Shown: piece by piece, positions 16,423 to 24,565 of the stretch
Layout: the number at the start of each line of letters is the position of its first letter
Numbering within the stretch: position 1 is the stretch's first letter
Notes under the pieces: model-generated
The model's input: only the letters and a program-made list of their open reading frames with translations
Databases searched by the model: none
What the model was told of the DNA's origin: nothing
From: Pseudomonas sp. L5B5
GTDB taxonomy: Bacteria > Pseudomonadota > Gammaproteobacteria > Pseudomonadales > Pseudomonadaceae
Assembly (NCBI RefSeq): GCF_020520285.1
Contig: NZ_CP084742.1
Span: 1,364,001-1,428,000 of the forward strand
Length of the DNA stretch: 64,000 nt
Direction of reading: 5' to 3'
Made by a program: the position numbers and the translations under genes

Positions 16423-18053
16423 CCCGCTGCACCGCCCTTCTGCTTGCCCTCGCCTGCTGGACTGCGCAGTCCCAGGCTGCCGGGCTGCTCGCCAGCCTGG
16501 ATCGCAGCCAGGTGAACGCCGGGGAAACCGTCGAGCTGACCCTGGAGTCCACCGATGTCACCCAGTTCGGCAGGCCGGATCTGGCGCCCCTGCAGGCCCA
16601 GTTCGAGGTCCGCGACACGCGCCAGGTCAACCAGCTCAACAGCCTGGGGGACAACCACGCCAGCACCCGCTGGATCGTCACCCTGCTGCCGCGCCACACC
16701 GGCACCCTGGCCATCGAGCCGCTGCGCCTGGGCGATCTGCGCAGCCAGGCCCTAAGCCTGCAGGTCAATGCCAGCCCCGAGCAGGACCAGCAGGCGCCCC
16801 TGGAGCCGGTGTTCATCGACGCCGAGCTGGACCAGCCCCAGGTCTATGTCCAGGCCCAGGCCCTGCTGACCCTGCACATCTATCACTCGGTGCCGCTGTT
16901 CGACGACAGCAGCCTGAGCCCGCTGCAACTGGACGAGGCCCGGGTCGAGCAACTGGGTGAACCGCGCACCTACGAGAAGCTCATCAATGGCGTGCGCCAC
17001 GGGGTGATCGAGATGCGCTATGCGATCTACCCCCAGCGCAGCGGCGTACTGCAGATTCCCGCACTGACCTTCAGCGCCACCCTGGCCACCCCCGGCACCG
17101 GCCAGGATGCCACCACCCAGGCACCGAGGCCCGGCAAGCTGATCCACGTCAGCTCGGCCGAAATGGCCCTGTCGGTCATGGCCAAGCCTGCCGTCTACCC
17201 GGCTGACGTGCCCTGGCTACCGGCCCGCAGCCTGAACCTGAGCGAAAGCTGGAGCCCCGAGCCCGAACATCCGCAGGTCGGCGACTCCCTGACCCGCAGC
17301 CTGACCCTGCGCGCCGAGGGCCTGTCCAGCGCCCAACTGCCGCCCCTGCCCCTGGCGGAGATCAACGGCTTGCGCAGCTACCCGGACCAGCCGCAGTTGA
17401 GCAACCAGCAGGTCGAGCAAGGCGTCGTGGGCATTCGCGAGGAGCGCCAGGCGCTAGTGCCGACCCGTACCGGTAGCGTTGAGTTGCCTGCCCTGGAGGT
17501 CACCTGGTGGAATACCCGGACCGACCGCCTGGAAACCAGCAGCCTGCCAGCCCGTGTGCTGCAGGTGGCGGATAATCCGAGCCTGGTGGTGGACACTCCG
17601 GCCAGCACCGCCCAGGCCAGCCCCGCGGCCGAAGGCCTGTGGTGGTGGCAGTTGAGCACCCTGCTGCTGGCCTGCACCACCCTGCTGGGCTTTGGCCTGT
17701 GGTGGCGCGCCCGGTCACAGCCAGCGGTAGCCCGGGTGGTCCAGAGCGGCCCCAGCCCGCGCTCGCTGCTGGACGACCTCAAGCGTGCCTGCCAGGCCAA
17801 CGATCCCCAGGCCACCCGCCAGGCCCTGGATGCCTGGGCCCGCCAGCAGCCCGAGACCCTGGCCGAGATGGCTGCGCGCTTCGTCCTGCTGTCCGACGCC
17901 CTGGACGGTCTCAACGGAGCCCTCTACAGCGAGAGTGGCCAGTACTGGCAAGGCGAGGAACTGTGGCGGGCAATCCGCGCCATCCCCACCGCCGAGCGGG
18001 TCCAGGCGCCCCAGGCCGACACCACTAGCCTGCCCCCCCTCTACCCCAAGTAG
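16419..18053 (+). CDS. BatD-family protein
   Basis: 544 residues. A signal peptide (residues 1-21, cleavage near AQSQAAG) leads into several predicted beta-sandwich repeats (QVNAGETVELTLES, ...). A transmembrane helix at about 409-430 (WQLSTLLLACTTLLGFGLWW) is followed by a cytoplasmic tail of about 110 residues. This is the BatD ('oxygen tolerance') layout. It is the last gene of the MoxR-Bat operon, starting inside the stop of the VWA-TPR gene. The complex is thought to protect against oxidative or envelope stress, but no biochemical function is firmly known. Confidence 0.9.
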   Translation: MTRCTALLLALACWTAQSQAAGLLASLDRSQVNAGETVELTLESTDVTQFGRPDLAPLQAQFEVRDTRQVNQLNSLGDNHASTRWIVTLLPRHTGTLAIEPLRLGDLRSQALSLQVNASPEQDQQAPLEPVFIDAELDQPQVYVQAQALLTLHIYHSVPLFDDSSLSPLQLDEARVEQLGEPRTYEKLINGVRHGVIEMRYAIYPQRSGVLQIPALTFSATLATPGTGQDATTQAPRPGKLIHVSSAEMALSVMAKPAVYPADVPWLPARSLNLSESWSPEPEHPQVGDSLTRSLTLRAEGLSSAQLPPLPLAEINGLRSYPDQPQLSNQQVEQGVVGIREERQALVPTRTGSVELPALEVTWWNTRTDRLETSSLPARVLQVADNPSLVVDTPASTAQASPAAEGLWWWQLSTLLLACTTLLGFGLWWRARSQPAVARVVQSGPSPRSLLDDLKRACQANDPQATRQALDAWARQQPETLAEMAARFVLLSDALDGLNGALYSESGQYWQGEELWRAIRAIPTAERVQAPQADTTSLPPLYPK

Positions 18054-18062
18054 CCCGCCCCC

Positions 18063-18120
18063 AGGAGCCGGCCGGCCTGCGCAGGCGATCTCGCGGGCCT
18101 CTTCGCGGGCAACGCTCCTC
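18063..18120. repeat. REP-type repeat, second family
   Basis: An imperfect palindrome bounded by AGGAGC and GCTCCT with GCGGGCCTCTTCGCGGGC in its right half. This is the common Pseudomonas 'GCGGGCAA-CCTCGCTCCTAC' REP type. It follows the Bat operon stop and may stabilise or end its mRNA. The rest of the gap to 18269 contains no gene. Confidence 0.6.
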
Positions 18121-18269
18121 CTGCATTCAGCAATGGCGGCCGTGCACCAGAACGCAAAAAGTCCTGCACCCGGCGACAAGCCAGGGGCGCATGCCTGCGC
18201 GTAACTTAAGGCCATGGGCGCAACAGCCGTCGCGCACCACCCCGAGAACAACAAGAACTCAGGTGAGCC

Positions 18270-20015
18270 ATGAGCACAGTAGATCCGATCACCCTCGCCG
18301 TGGTGCGAGGGGCGCTGGAAACCGCCCAGCGTGAAATGACCCTGACCCTGGAGAAAACCGGCCGTTCCAGCGTCTTCAACCTGGCCCACGACTACTCCAA
18401 TGCGTTGTTCGACCACTTGCCGGAAATGGTCCTCCAGGGCCAGGACATCCCGATCCACCTCGGCTCGCTGATCCCGGCCATGAAATGCGTGGCTGGGTTC
18501 TTCGGCGACGATATCCACGAAGGGGACGTGATCTACCACAACGACCCGGCCTACCAGGGCAGCCATATCCTCGACTGCTGCATGTACAAACCGGTGTTCT
18601 ACCAGGGCGAACTGGTGTTCTGGACCGTGTGCAAGGGCCACCTCACCGACATCGGTGGCCCGGTGCCCGCCGGCTACAACCCGGACGCCAGGGAAATCTA
18701 CGCCGAGGGCCTGCGGATTCCTCCGGTCAAGCTCTGGTCCCGGGGCCAGCGCCGCGAGGATGTGATCAACCTGCTGCTGACCAACATGCGCGCCCGGGTC
18801 TACCAGGAAGGCGACCTGAATGCCCAGTACGGTGCCTGCAGCGTCGGCGAGCGGCACCTGCTGCAACTCCTGGAGCGCTACGGCGTGGAGCAGGTGCGCG
18901 CCTGCATCGGTGAACTCAAGGACATGGCCGACCGGCACATGCGGGCGCTGCTGCGCGCGGTGCCGGATGGCCTCTACCATGGCAGCGCGGTGCTGGAGGA
19001 CTCGGGCCACGGCCTGGGCCAGTTGACCATCACCGCCCAGGTGCAGATCAGCGGCGATCAGGCCCAGGTGCGCATCGACAGCCCGCCCCAGGTGCCCTAC
19101 TTCATCAACTCCTACGCCGGCAACTCGGTGTCCGGGGTGTACCTTGGGCTGATGATGTTCGCCCAGGTACCGCCGCCCTATAACGAGGGCCTGTATCGCT
19201 GCATCAGCGTCGACCTGGGGGAGCCCGGAACCCTGTGCAACGCCAGCGAACCCGCGCCCCACGTCAACAGCACCACCACCCCCATGGAAACTCTCGCCGA
19301 CGCGGTGCGCCAGGCCCTGGAACAGGCCGCGCCGGAACGGGTCACCGCGTCCTGGGGCCATGCCAGCGGGATCAACATCGCCGGCCACGACCCGCGCAAC
19401 GATAACGCCGAATACGTCACCATGGTCCTGGCCTCGATCATCTCCGGGGCCGGGGCCAACCAGGCCATGGACGGCTGGCCGGCCTGCGGCCCGCTGTGCT
19501 GCTTCGGCGCCTTGATGTCCGGCGACATCGAGTTGCTGGAGTACGCCTACCCGATCCTCATCCACCGCTACAGCCTGATCACCGACAGCGGCGGCGCCGG
19601 GCAGTTTCGCGGCGGCTCGGGCACCTGCATCGAGATCGAACCCTTGCAGCACCCCATGACCGTGGTGGGCTTCGGCGAAGGCCGGCAACTGCCCACCGCC
19701 GGGGCCGCGGGGGCGCGCAACGGCTTGCTGGCGCCCAAGCTCGGACGCCTGACCCATCGCCGCGCCGACGGCCAGGAACAGGCCTACCAGCACAACGCCC
19801 AGTTGACCGCACAACCGGGGGAGCGGGTGATCAACTTCAACCCCGGCGGTGGCGGCTATGGCGACCCCTTCCAGCGGCCCCTGGAGCGAGTGGCCGAAGA
19901 CCTGCGCAATGGCCTGATCTCCCTCGAAGGCGCGCGCCTGGACTACGGCGTGGTGTTCGACACCGAGCAGCGCCTGGACCACGACGCCACCCGCGCCCTG
20001 CGCGCCCGCCCCTGA
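18270..20015 (+). CDS. Hydantoinase B/oxoprolinase family protein
   Basis: 581 residues covering the whole hydantoinase B domain: an N-terminal ITLAVVRGALETAQREM, the metal-site region DDIHEGDVIYHNDPAYQGSH (split across about 83-102), and a glycine-rich C-terminus (NFNPGGGGYGDPFQRP) typical of the family. With the A subunit next door it should form an ATP-dependent enzyme that opens a hydantoin, N-methylhydantoin, oxoproline or similar lactam ring, or carboxylates a ketone. The substrate cannot be told. The start at 18270 is behind CAGGTGAGCC. The B gene precedes the A gene by 18 bases. It is cytoplasmic. Confidence 0.88.
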   Translation: MSTVDPITLAVVRGALETAQREMTLTLEKTGRSSVFNLAHDYSNALFDHLPEMVLQGQDIPIHLGSLIPAMKCVAGFFGDDIHEGDVIYHNDPAYQGSHILDCCMYKPVFYQGELVFWTVCKGHLTDIGGPVPAGYNPDAREIYAEGLRIPPVKLWSRGQRREDVINLLLTNMRARVYQEGDLNAQYGACSVGERHLLQLLERYGVEQVRACIGELKDMADRHMRALLRAVPDGLYHGSAVLEDSGHGLGQLTITAQVQISGDQAQVRIDSPPQVPYFINSYAGNSVSGVYLGLMMFAQVPPPYNEGLYRCISVDLGEPGTLCNASEPAPHVNSTTTPMETLADAVRQALEQAAPERVTASWGHASGINIAGHDPRNDNAEYVTMVLASIISGAGANQAMDGWPACGPLCCFGALMSGDIELLEYAYPILIHRYSLITDSGGAGQFRGGSGTCIEIEPLQHPMTVVGFGEGRQLPTAGAAGARNGLLAPKLGRLTHRRADGQEQAYQHNAQLTAQPGERVINFNPGGGGYGDPFQRPLERVAEDLRNGLISLEGARLDYGVVFDTEQRLDHDATRALRARP

Positions 20016-20033
20016 CCCCACGGAGCATCTCCC

Positions 20034-22124
20034 ATGAGCAAGCAACACTATCGCCTGGGCATCGACGCCGGCGGCACCTTCACCGATTTCATCCTCGCCG
20101 ACCAGCTCGGCAATGTGCAGCTGTTCAAGGCCCCCTCGACCCCGCAGGACGGCACCCTGGCCATCCGCAACGGCCTGGCGCAAATGGCCGACGCCCTCGG
20201 GCGCAGCCCGGCGCAGATCATCAGCGACTGCGACCTGTGCATCAACGGCACCACCGTGGCCCTCAACGCCCTGATCGAGAAGACCGGGGTCAAGGTCGGC
20301 CTGCTGTGCACCGACGGCCACGAAGACAGCCTGGAGATCCGCCTGGGGCATAAGGAAGACGGCCACCGCTACGACGCCAGCTACCCCCAGGCGCACATGC
20401 TGGTGCCGCGCCACCTGCGCCGGCCCATCGGCGGACGCATGCGCAGCGACGGCCAGGAGCACGCGCCCCTGGACGAGGCGACGATCCTGCAGGCCATCGA
20501 ATACTTTCGCGAGCAGGAGGTCCAGGCAGTGGCCATCTCCTTTGTCTGGTCGGTACGCAACCCGGCCCACGAGCAGCGCGCCGCACAACTGGTACGCGCA
20601 GCCCTGCCTGGGGTCTTCGTCTGCACCGGCAATGAAGTGTTCCCGCAGATCCGCGAATACACCCGCACCTCCAGCACCGTGGTCAACGCCTACCTGAGCC
20701 CGGTGATGCAACGCTACGTGGAACGCATCGACAGCCTGTTCGAAGAACTGGGGGCCCAGCAACCGACCCGCTATTTCCAGTCCAACGGCGGCCTGGCCCC
20801 CGGCGCGATCATGAGCACCCGGGCGGTCAATGCGATCAATTCCGGCCCGGCCTCGGCGCCCCAGGCCGGGCTGTGCGTGGCCCGGCCGTTCGGCATCGAC
20901 AACGTGATCACCGTGGACATGGGCGGCACCTCCTTCGACATCACCCTGAGCCAGGGCGGGCGCACTAACTTCAGCAAGGACAGCGACTTTTTGCGCTATC
21001 GCATCGGCGTGCCGATGATCCAGGTGGAAACCCTGGGTGCCGGCGGCGGCTCCATCGCCCACCTGGACCCCTTCGGCATGCTCCAGGTCGGCCCACGCAG
21101 CGCCGGCGCCAACCCCGGGCCGGTGTGCTACGGCAAGGGCGGCAGCGAGCCGACGGTGACCGATGCCAACCTGGTGCTGGGCTACCTGGCGGACGGCGCC
21201 TTGCTCGGCGGCAGCATCCGCCTGTCACGCCAGGCGGCGCTGGAGGCCATCGGCAGCCGGATCGCCGAGCCCCTGGGCATCAGCGTCGAGCGCGCGGCAC
21301 TGGGAATCATCACCCTGGTCAACCTGAACATGGTCAGCGGCATCCGCCGGGTCTCGGTGGAACGCGGCTACGACCCGCGCCAGTTTGCCCTGATCGGCGC
21401 CGGCGGCGCGGCGGGCATGCACGTGATCCGCCTGGCCGAGGAAATCGGCAGCCAGGTGGTGCTGATTCCCAAGGTGGCCTCGGGGCTATGCGCCTTCGGG
21501 CAGATCCTCTCGGACATCCGCTACGATCAGTTGACCACCCTGCCCATGCGCCTGGACGACCAGCACGTGGACCTGGCCCTACTCAACCGGACCCTGGCCC
21601 GGCTGCGCGAACAGGGCCTGGAGAACCTGCGCCAGGACGGCTTTAGCACCGGCAACCGGATCGACACCCAGTACCACCTGGAAATCCGCTACCTGGGGCA
21701 GATCCACGAATGCAGCGTTGAGCTGGCCAACAGCGAGCTGGACCCGGCCGGCCTCGGTGCCCTGCGCGAGGCCTTCCACAAGCGGCACGAGGCGCTGTTC
21801 TCCTATAGCGAGCCGCAGAGCCCGATCGAACTGGTAAACCTTGAATGCTCGGTGATCGCCCGGCTGCAACACCCACCGATGCCAGAACTGCCGATCCCCG
21901 AGCGACAGGTGCCGGCAACGCCCGGAGAACAGCGCTCGATGCTGTTCGACGAGGCTGGCGGCTGGCAACCGACACCGGTCTACCAGGGCGAGCAGTTGCA
22001 GGCCGGACAGACCCTCAAGGGTCCCTGCGTGATCGAGGAAGCCACCACCAACATCGTGGTGCCGCCGGGCTGGCAGGCGACGCTCGCGCCCTCGGCCTGC
22101 TACCGGCTGACGCCTGCCGATTGA
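20034..22124 (+). CDS. Hydantoinase A/oxoprolinase family protein
   Basis: 696 residues. The N-terminal domain opens with the ASKHA-type phosphate loop GIDAGGTFTDFIL (9-21). A second phosphate motif, VDMGGTSFDI, lies near residue 294, and a C-terminal hydantoinase A domain runs from about 500 to 690. This ATP-using subunit pairs with the hydantoinase B protein upstream. Length and motifs are those of an N-methylhydantoinase (ATP-hydrolysing) or acetophenone/acetone-carboxylase-like A subunit. No transporter or amidohydrolase is adjacent; an AraC-type regulator follows 90 bases downstream and is the likely controller. Confidence 0.88.
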   Translation: MSKQHYRLGIDAGGTFTDFILADQLGNVQLFKAPSTPQDGTLAIRNGLAQMADALGRSPAQIISDCDLCINGTTVALNALIEKTGVKVGLLCTDGHEDSLEIRLGHKEDGHRYDASYPQAHMLVPRHLRRPIGGRMRSDGQEHAPLDEATILQAIEYFREQEVQAVAISFVWSVRNPAHEQRAAQLVRAALPGVFVCTGNEVFPQIREYTRTSSTVVNAYLSPVMQRYVERIDSLFEELGAQQPTRYFQSNGGLAPGAIMSTRAVNAINSGPASAPQAGLCVARPFGIDNVITVDMGGTSFDITLSQGGRTNFSKDSDFLRYRIGVPMIQVETLGAGGGSIAHLDPFGMLQVGPRSAGANPGPVCYGKGGSEPTVTDANLVLGYLADGALLGGSIRLSRQAALEAIGSRIAEPLGISVERAALGIITLVNLNMVSGIRRVSVERGYDPRQFALIGAGGAAGMHVIRLAEEIGSQVVLIPKVASGLCAFGQILSDIRYDQLTTLPMRLDDQHVDLALLNRTLARLREQGLENLRQDGFSTGNRIDTQYHLEIRYLGQIHECSVELANSELDPAGLGALREAFHKRHEALFSYSEPQSPIELVNLECSVIARLQHPPMPELPIPERQVPATPGEQRSMLFDEAGGWQPTPVYQGEQLQAGQTLKGPCVIEEATTNIVVPPGWQATLAPSACYRLTPAD

Positions 22125-22214
22125 CCGACCCGCGCTTTTGCCCAAATATCACCGGCACCGTGGCTGACCACCCGGTGCTGTCCTGACTAAAAACACAAAA
22201 AAGCAGGAGTGATG

Positions 22215-23162
22215 ATGGTTCAGCAACTTTCCACCCGTTACTGGCCCGAGCACCAATGCCAGCCCCGCTGGGCCGAAGCCATTGGCAATGCCTACTTTCC
22301 CCTGTCCCTTGAATTCAGCAGCGATGGCCCCTTCCAGGGCAACCTGCGGATCTGGGAAACCCCCAGCAGTGCCGTCGCCCTGTCGCGCCTGCGCTCCAGC
22401 CGCCTGGGCTATTCCCGAAGCAAGGCGCAGGTCAGCAACGACACCCAGGCCTGCTACCTGGTGACCATCCCCCGGCGCCACGAAGTGCTGTTCGAACAGG
22501 ACGGCCGCGAACTGCATTGCCGTCCCGGCAGCTTCATCTTCGAACGGGGCGATGCGCCCTACCGCTTTCGCTACGCCAGCGACAACGACCTGTGGGTGTT
22601 CAAGCTGCCGGAACAGGCCCTGCACGGCCAGTTGCGCGGCGCCGAGCGCTACACCCGTTTCTGTTTCGATGCCCGGCGAGGCCTGGGGCGGATCTTCGCC
22701 GACCAGTTGGCCATGTGTGCGGCGCGCTTCGACGAATGCACCCCGGCGGCGCGGCATATGCTGCTGGAACAGGCCCTGGCGACCCTGTTGCTGACCCTGC
22801 GCCAGGACGAACGGGTGCTCAGCAGCGAAAGCTCCAGCCTGGCTGCCCTGCACCTGCAACGCATCGAAAGCTACGTGGACCAGCACCTGGGCTCGGCGGA
22901 GCTCAACCCCAGACAGATCGCCAGCGCCTGCGGCATTTCCCTGCGCTACCTGCACAAGCTCTTTGCCGACAGTCCCTTCAGCCTGGGCGAGTGGATTCGC
23001 CAGCAGCGCCTTCACGCAGTACACCGCCAACTGCGCGACGCCCATTGCCACCTGTCGATCGGCGAGCTGGCCGCGCGCTGGGGGTTTGCCGACCAGGCCC
23101 AGTTCGCCCGGCAATTTCGCCAGCAGTTCGGGTGCACCGCCAGCGAAGCGCGCGCCGGCTAG
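22215..23162 (+). CDS. AraC-family transcriptional regulator next to the hydantoinase genes
   Basis: 315 residues. Residues about 20-180 resemble the AraC-binding-like (FeaR-type) sensor domain. The C-terminal 100 residues hold two helix-turn-helix motifs (PRQIASACGISLRYLHKLF and IGELAARWGFADQAQFARQF). The start is uncertain among GTG 22209, ATG 22212 and ATG 22215; 22215 is preferred because it leaves a 5-base spacer after AGGAG (22205-22209). It lies directly downstream of the hydantoinase pair on the same strand and probably activates it in response to the substrate. The effector is unknown. Confidence 0.88.
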   Translation: MVQQLSTRYWPEHQCQPRWAEAIGNAYFPLSLEFSSDGPFQGNLRIWETPSSAVALSRLRSSRLGYSRSKAQVSNDTQACYLVTIPRRHEVLFEQDGRELHCRPGSFIFERGDAPYRFRYASDNDLWVFKLPEQALHGQLRGAERYTRFCFDARRGLGRIFADQLAMCAARFDECTPAARHMLLEQALATLLLTLRQDERVLSSESSSLAALHLQRIESYVDQHLGSAELNPRQIASACGISLRYLHKLFADSPFSLGEWIRQQRLHAVHRQLRDAHCHLSIGELAARWGFADQAQFARQFRQQFGCTASEARAG

Positions 23163-23320
23163 AGCTCCGCCGCACCCCGTCACCGAACGCCGGCCCCACA
23201 TGGCGACGCCGGGGAATTTGCCACGGTGCCGGGCAACCGCACGTATTTGCCAGTAAACTCTCTGCCCTTTCGCCGCGATCATTTGCCCTGCGGCCAAGCC
23301 TTTTGCATGCGGAGCCTGCC

Positions 23321-24565
23321 TTGCGTCTGTTTCACACCTCCGACTGGCACCTGGGCCAGAACCTCCATGGCCAGGAGCGCGACTTCGAACACGCCTGCTT
23401 TCTCGAGTGGCTGCTGCGCCAGCTCAAGCATGAGCAACCCGATGCCCTGCTGATCGCCGGCGATATCTTCGACACCGTCAACCCACCGGTCAAAGCCCAG
23501 GAACGGCTGTACGACTTCATCGTCAGCGCCCACGAGCAGCAACCGGCCCTGACCATCGTGATGATCGCCGGCAACCACGACTCCGGCTCGCGCATCGAAC
23601 TGCCAGCGCCATTGATGCGGCGCCTGCGCGCCCATGCCCTGGGCCGGGTGCTGTGGCTCGATGACGGCCAGCTGGATGCCGGGCGCCTGCTGCTGCCGCT
23701 GCCCGATGCCAGCGGCAGGATCGCCGTCTGGTGCCTGGCACTGCCCTTCCTGCGGCCGGCGGAGGTCACTGGCCGGCACTTGGGCGAGGACTACCTCAAG
23801 GGCATCGCCCAGGTCCATGAATGGCTGATCGCCGCTGCCAATGCCCGGCGCGAACCCGGCCAGGCGCTGGTCGCGGTCAGCCATGCGCACATGGCCGGCG
23901 GCTCGGTCTCCGAGGACTCCGAGCGCAGCCTGGTGATCGGCAACGCCGAGGCGCTGCCCGCCAGCCTGTTCGGCCCGGACATCAGCTACGTGGCCCTGGG
24001 GCATCTGCACAAGCCGCAGAAGGTCAACGGCGAGGAGCGCATCCGCTACAGCGGCTCGCCGATCCCATTGTCGTTCTCCGAGATCGACTACAAGCACCAG
24101 ATCCTCGACATCCTCCTGGAGGGCGAGCGACTGGTCAGCGTCGAACCACGGCTGATCCCCCGGGCGGTCAACCTGCAACGCCTGGGCCCGGCACCGCTGG
24201 GCGAGATCCTGGCCCAGCTCGGCGCCCTGCCGGACATCGACCTGCTGGCCGAGGAACAGCGCCAGCCCTGGCTGGAGGTCCGGGTACGCCTGGACGAACC
24301 GCAGCCGGACCTGCGCCAGCAGGTGGAAAATGCCCTGCAGGACAAGGCCGTGCGCCTGGTGCGGATCGCCGCCGAATACGCCGGCAGCGCCGATGGCGAT
24401 GGCGAAGACGGCTCGGCCGGCCTGATCGAGCTGGACCAGCTCAGCCCCGAAGAACTGTTCCGCCGCGCCTGGCGCGACGCCTACGCCAACGAGGTGGACG
24501 AACAGACCCTTAAGGATTTCGCCCTGCTGTTGCAGGACGTCCAGCATGAAGGTGAGCAGCCATGA
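23321..24565 (+). CDS. sbcD: Exonuclease SbcCD, nuclease subunit SbcD
   Basis: 414 residues with the Mre11-type phosphoesterase motifs in order: D8/H10 in HTSDWHLGQ, D48 in LLIAGDIFD, N85/H86 in IAGNHDSGS, and later VSHAHMAGG and LGHLHKPQ. With SbcC it forms the ATP-dependent nuclease that cleaves hairpins and protein-blocked DNA ends. The start is TTG at 23321, placed six bases after GGAG (23311-23314); it gives the family's N-terminus, whereas the upstream open frame overlaps the AraC gene. The stop overlaps the sbcC start by 4 bases. Confidence 0.95.
   Translation: MRLFHTSDWHLGQNLHGQERDFEHACFLEWLLRQLKHEQPDALLIAGDIFDTVNPPVKAQERLYDFIVSAHEQQPALTIVMIAGNHDSGSRIELPAPLMRRLRAHALGRVLWLDDGQLDAGRLLLPLPDASGRIAVWCLALPFLRPAEVTGRHLGEDYLKGIAQVHEWLIAAANARREPGQALVAVSHAHMAGGSVSEDSERSLVIGNAEALPASLFGPDISYVALGHLHKPQKVNGEERIRYSGSPIPLSFSEIDYKHQILDILLEGERLVSVEPRLIPRAVNLQRLGPAPLGEILAQLGALPDIDLLAEEQRQPWLEVRVRLDEPQPDLRQQVENALQDKAVRLVRIAAEYAGSADGDGEDGSAGLIELDQLSPEELFRRAWRDAYANEVDEQTLKDFALLLQDVQHEGEQP

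Noticed and set aside
17715..21062. 1115-codon minus-strand open frame across BatD and the hydantoinase genes
   Set aside because: It spans three unrelated plus-strand genes and two gene gaps, has low-complexity composition, and is a codon-bias shadow.
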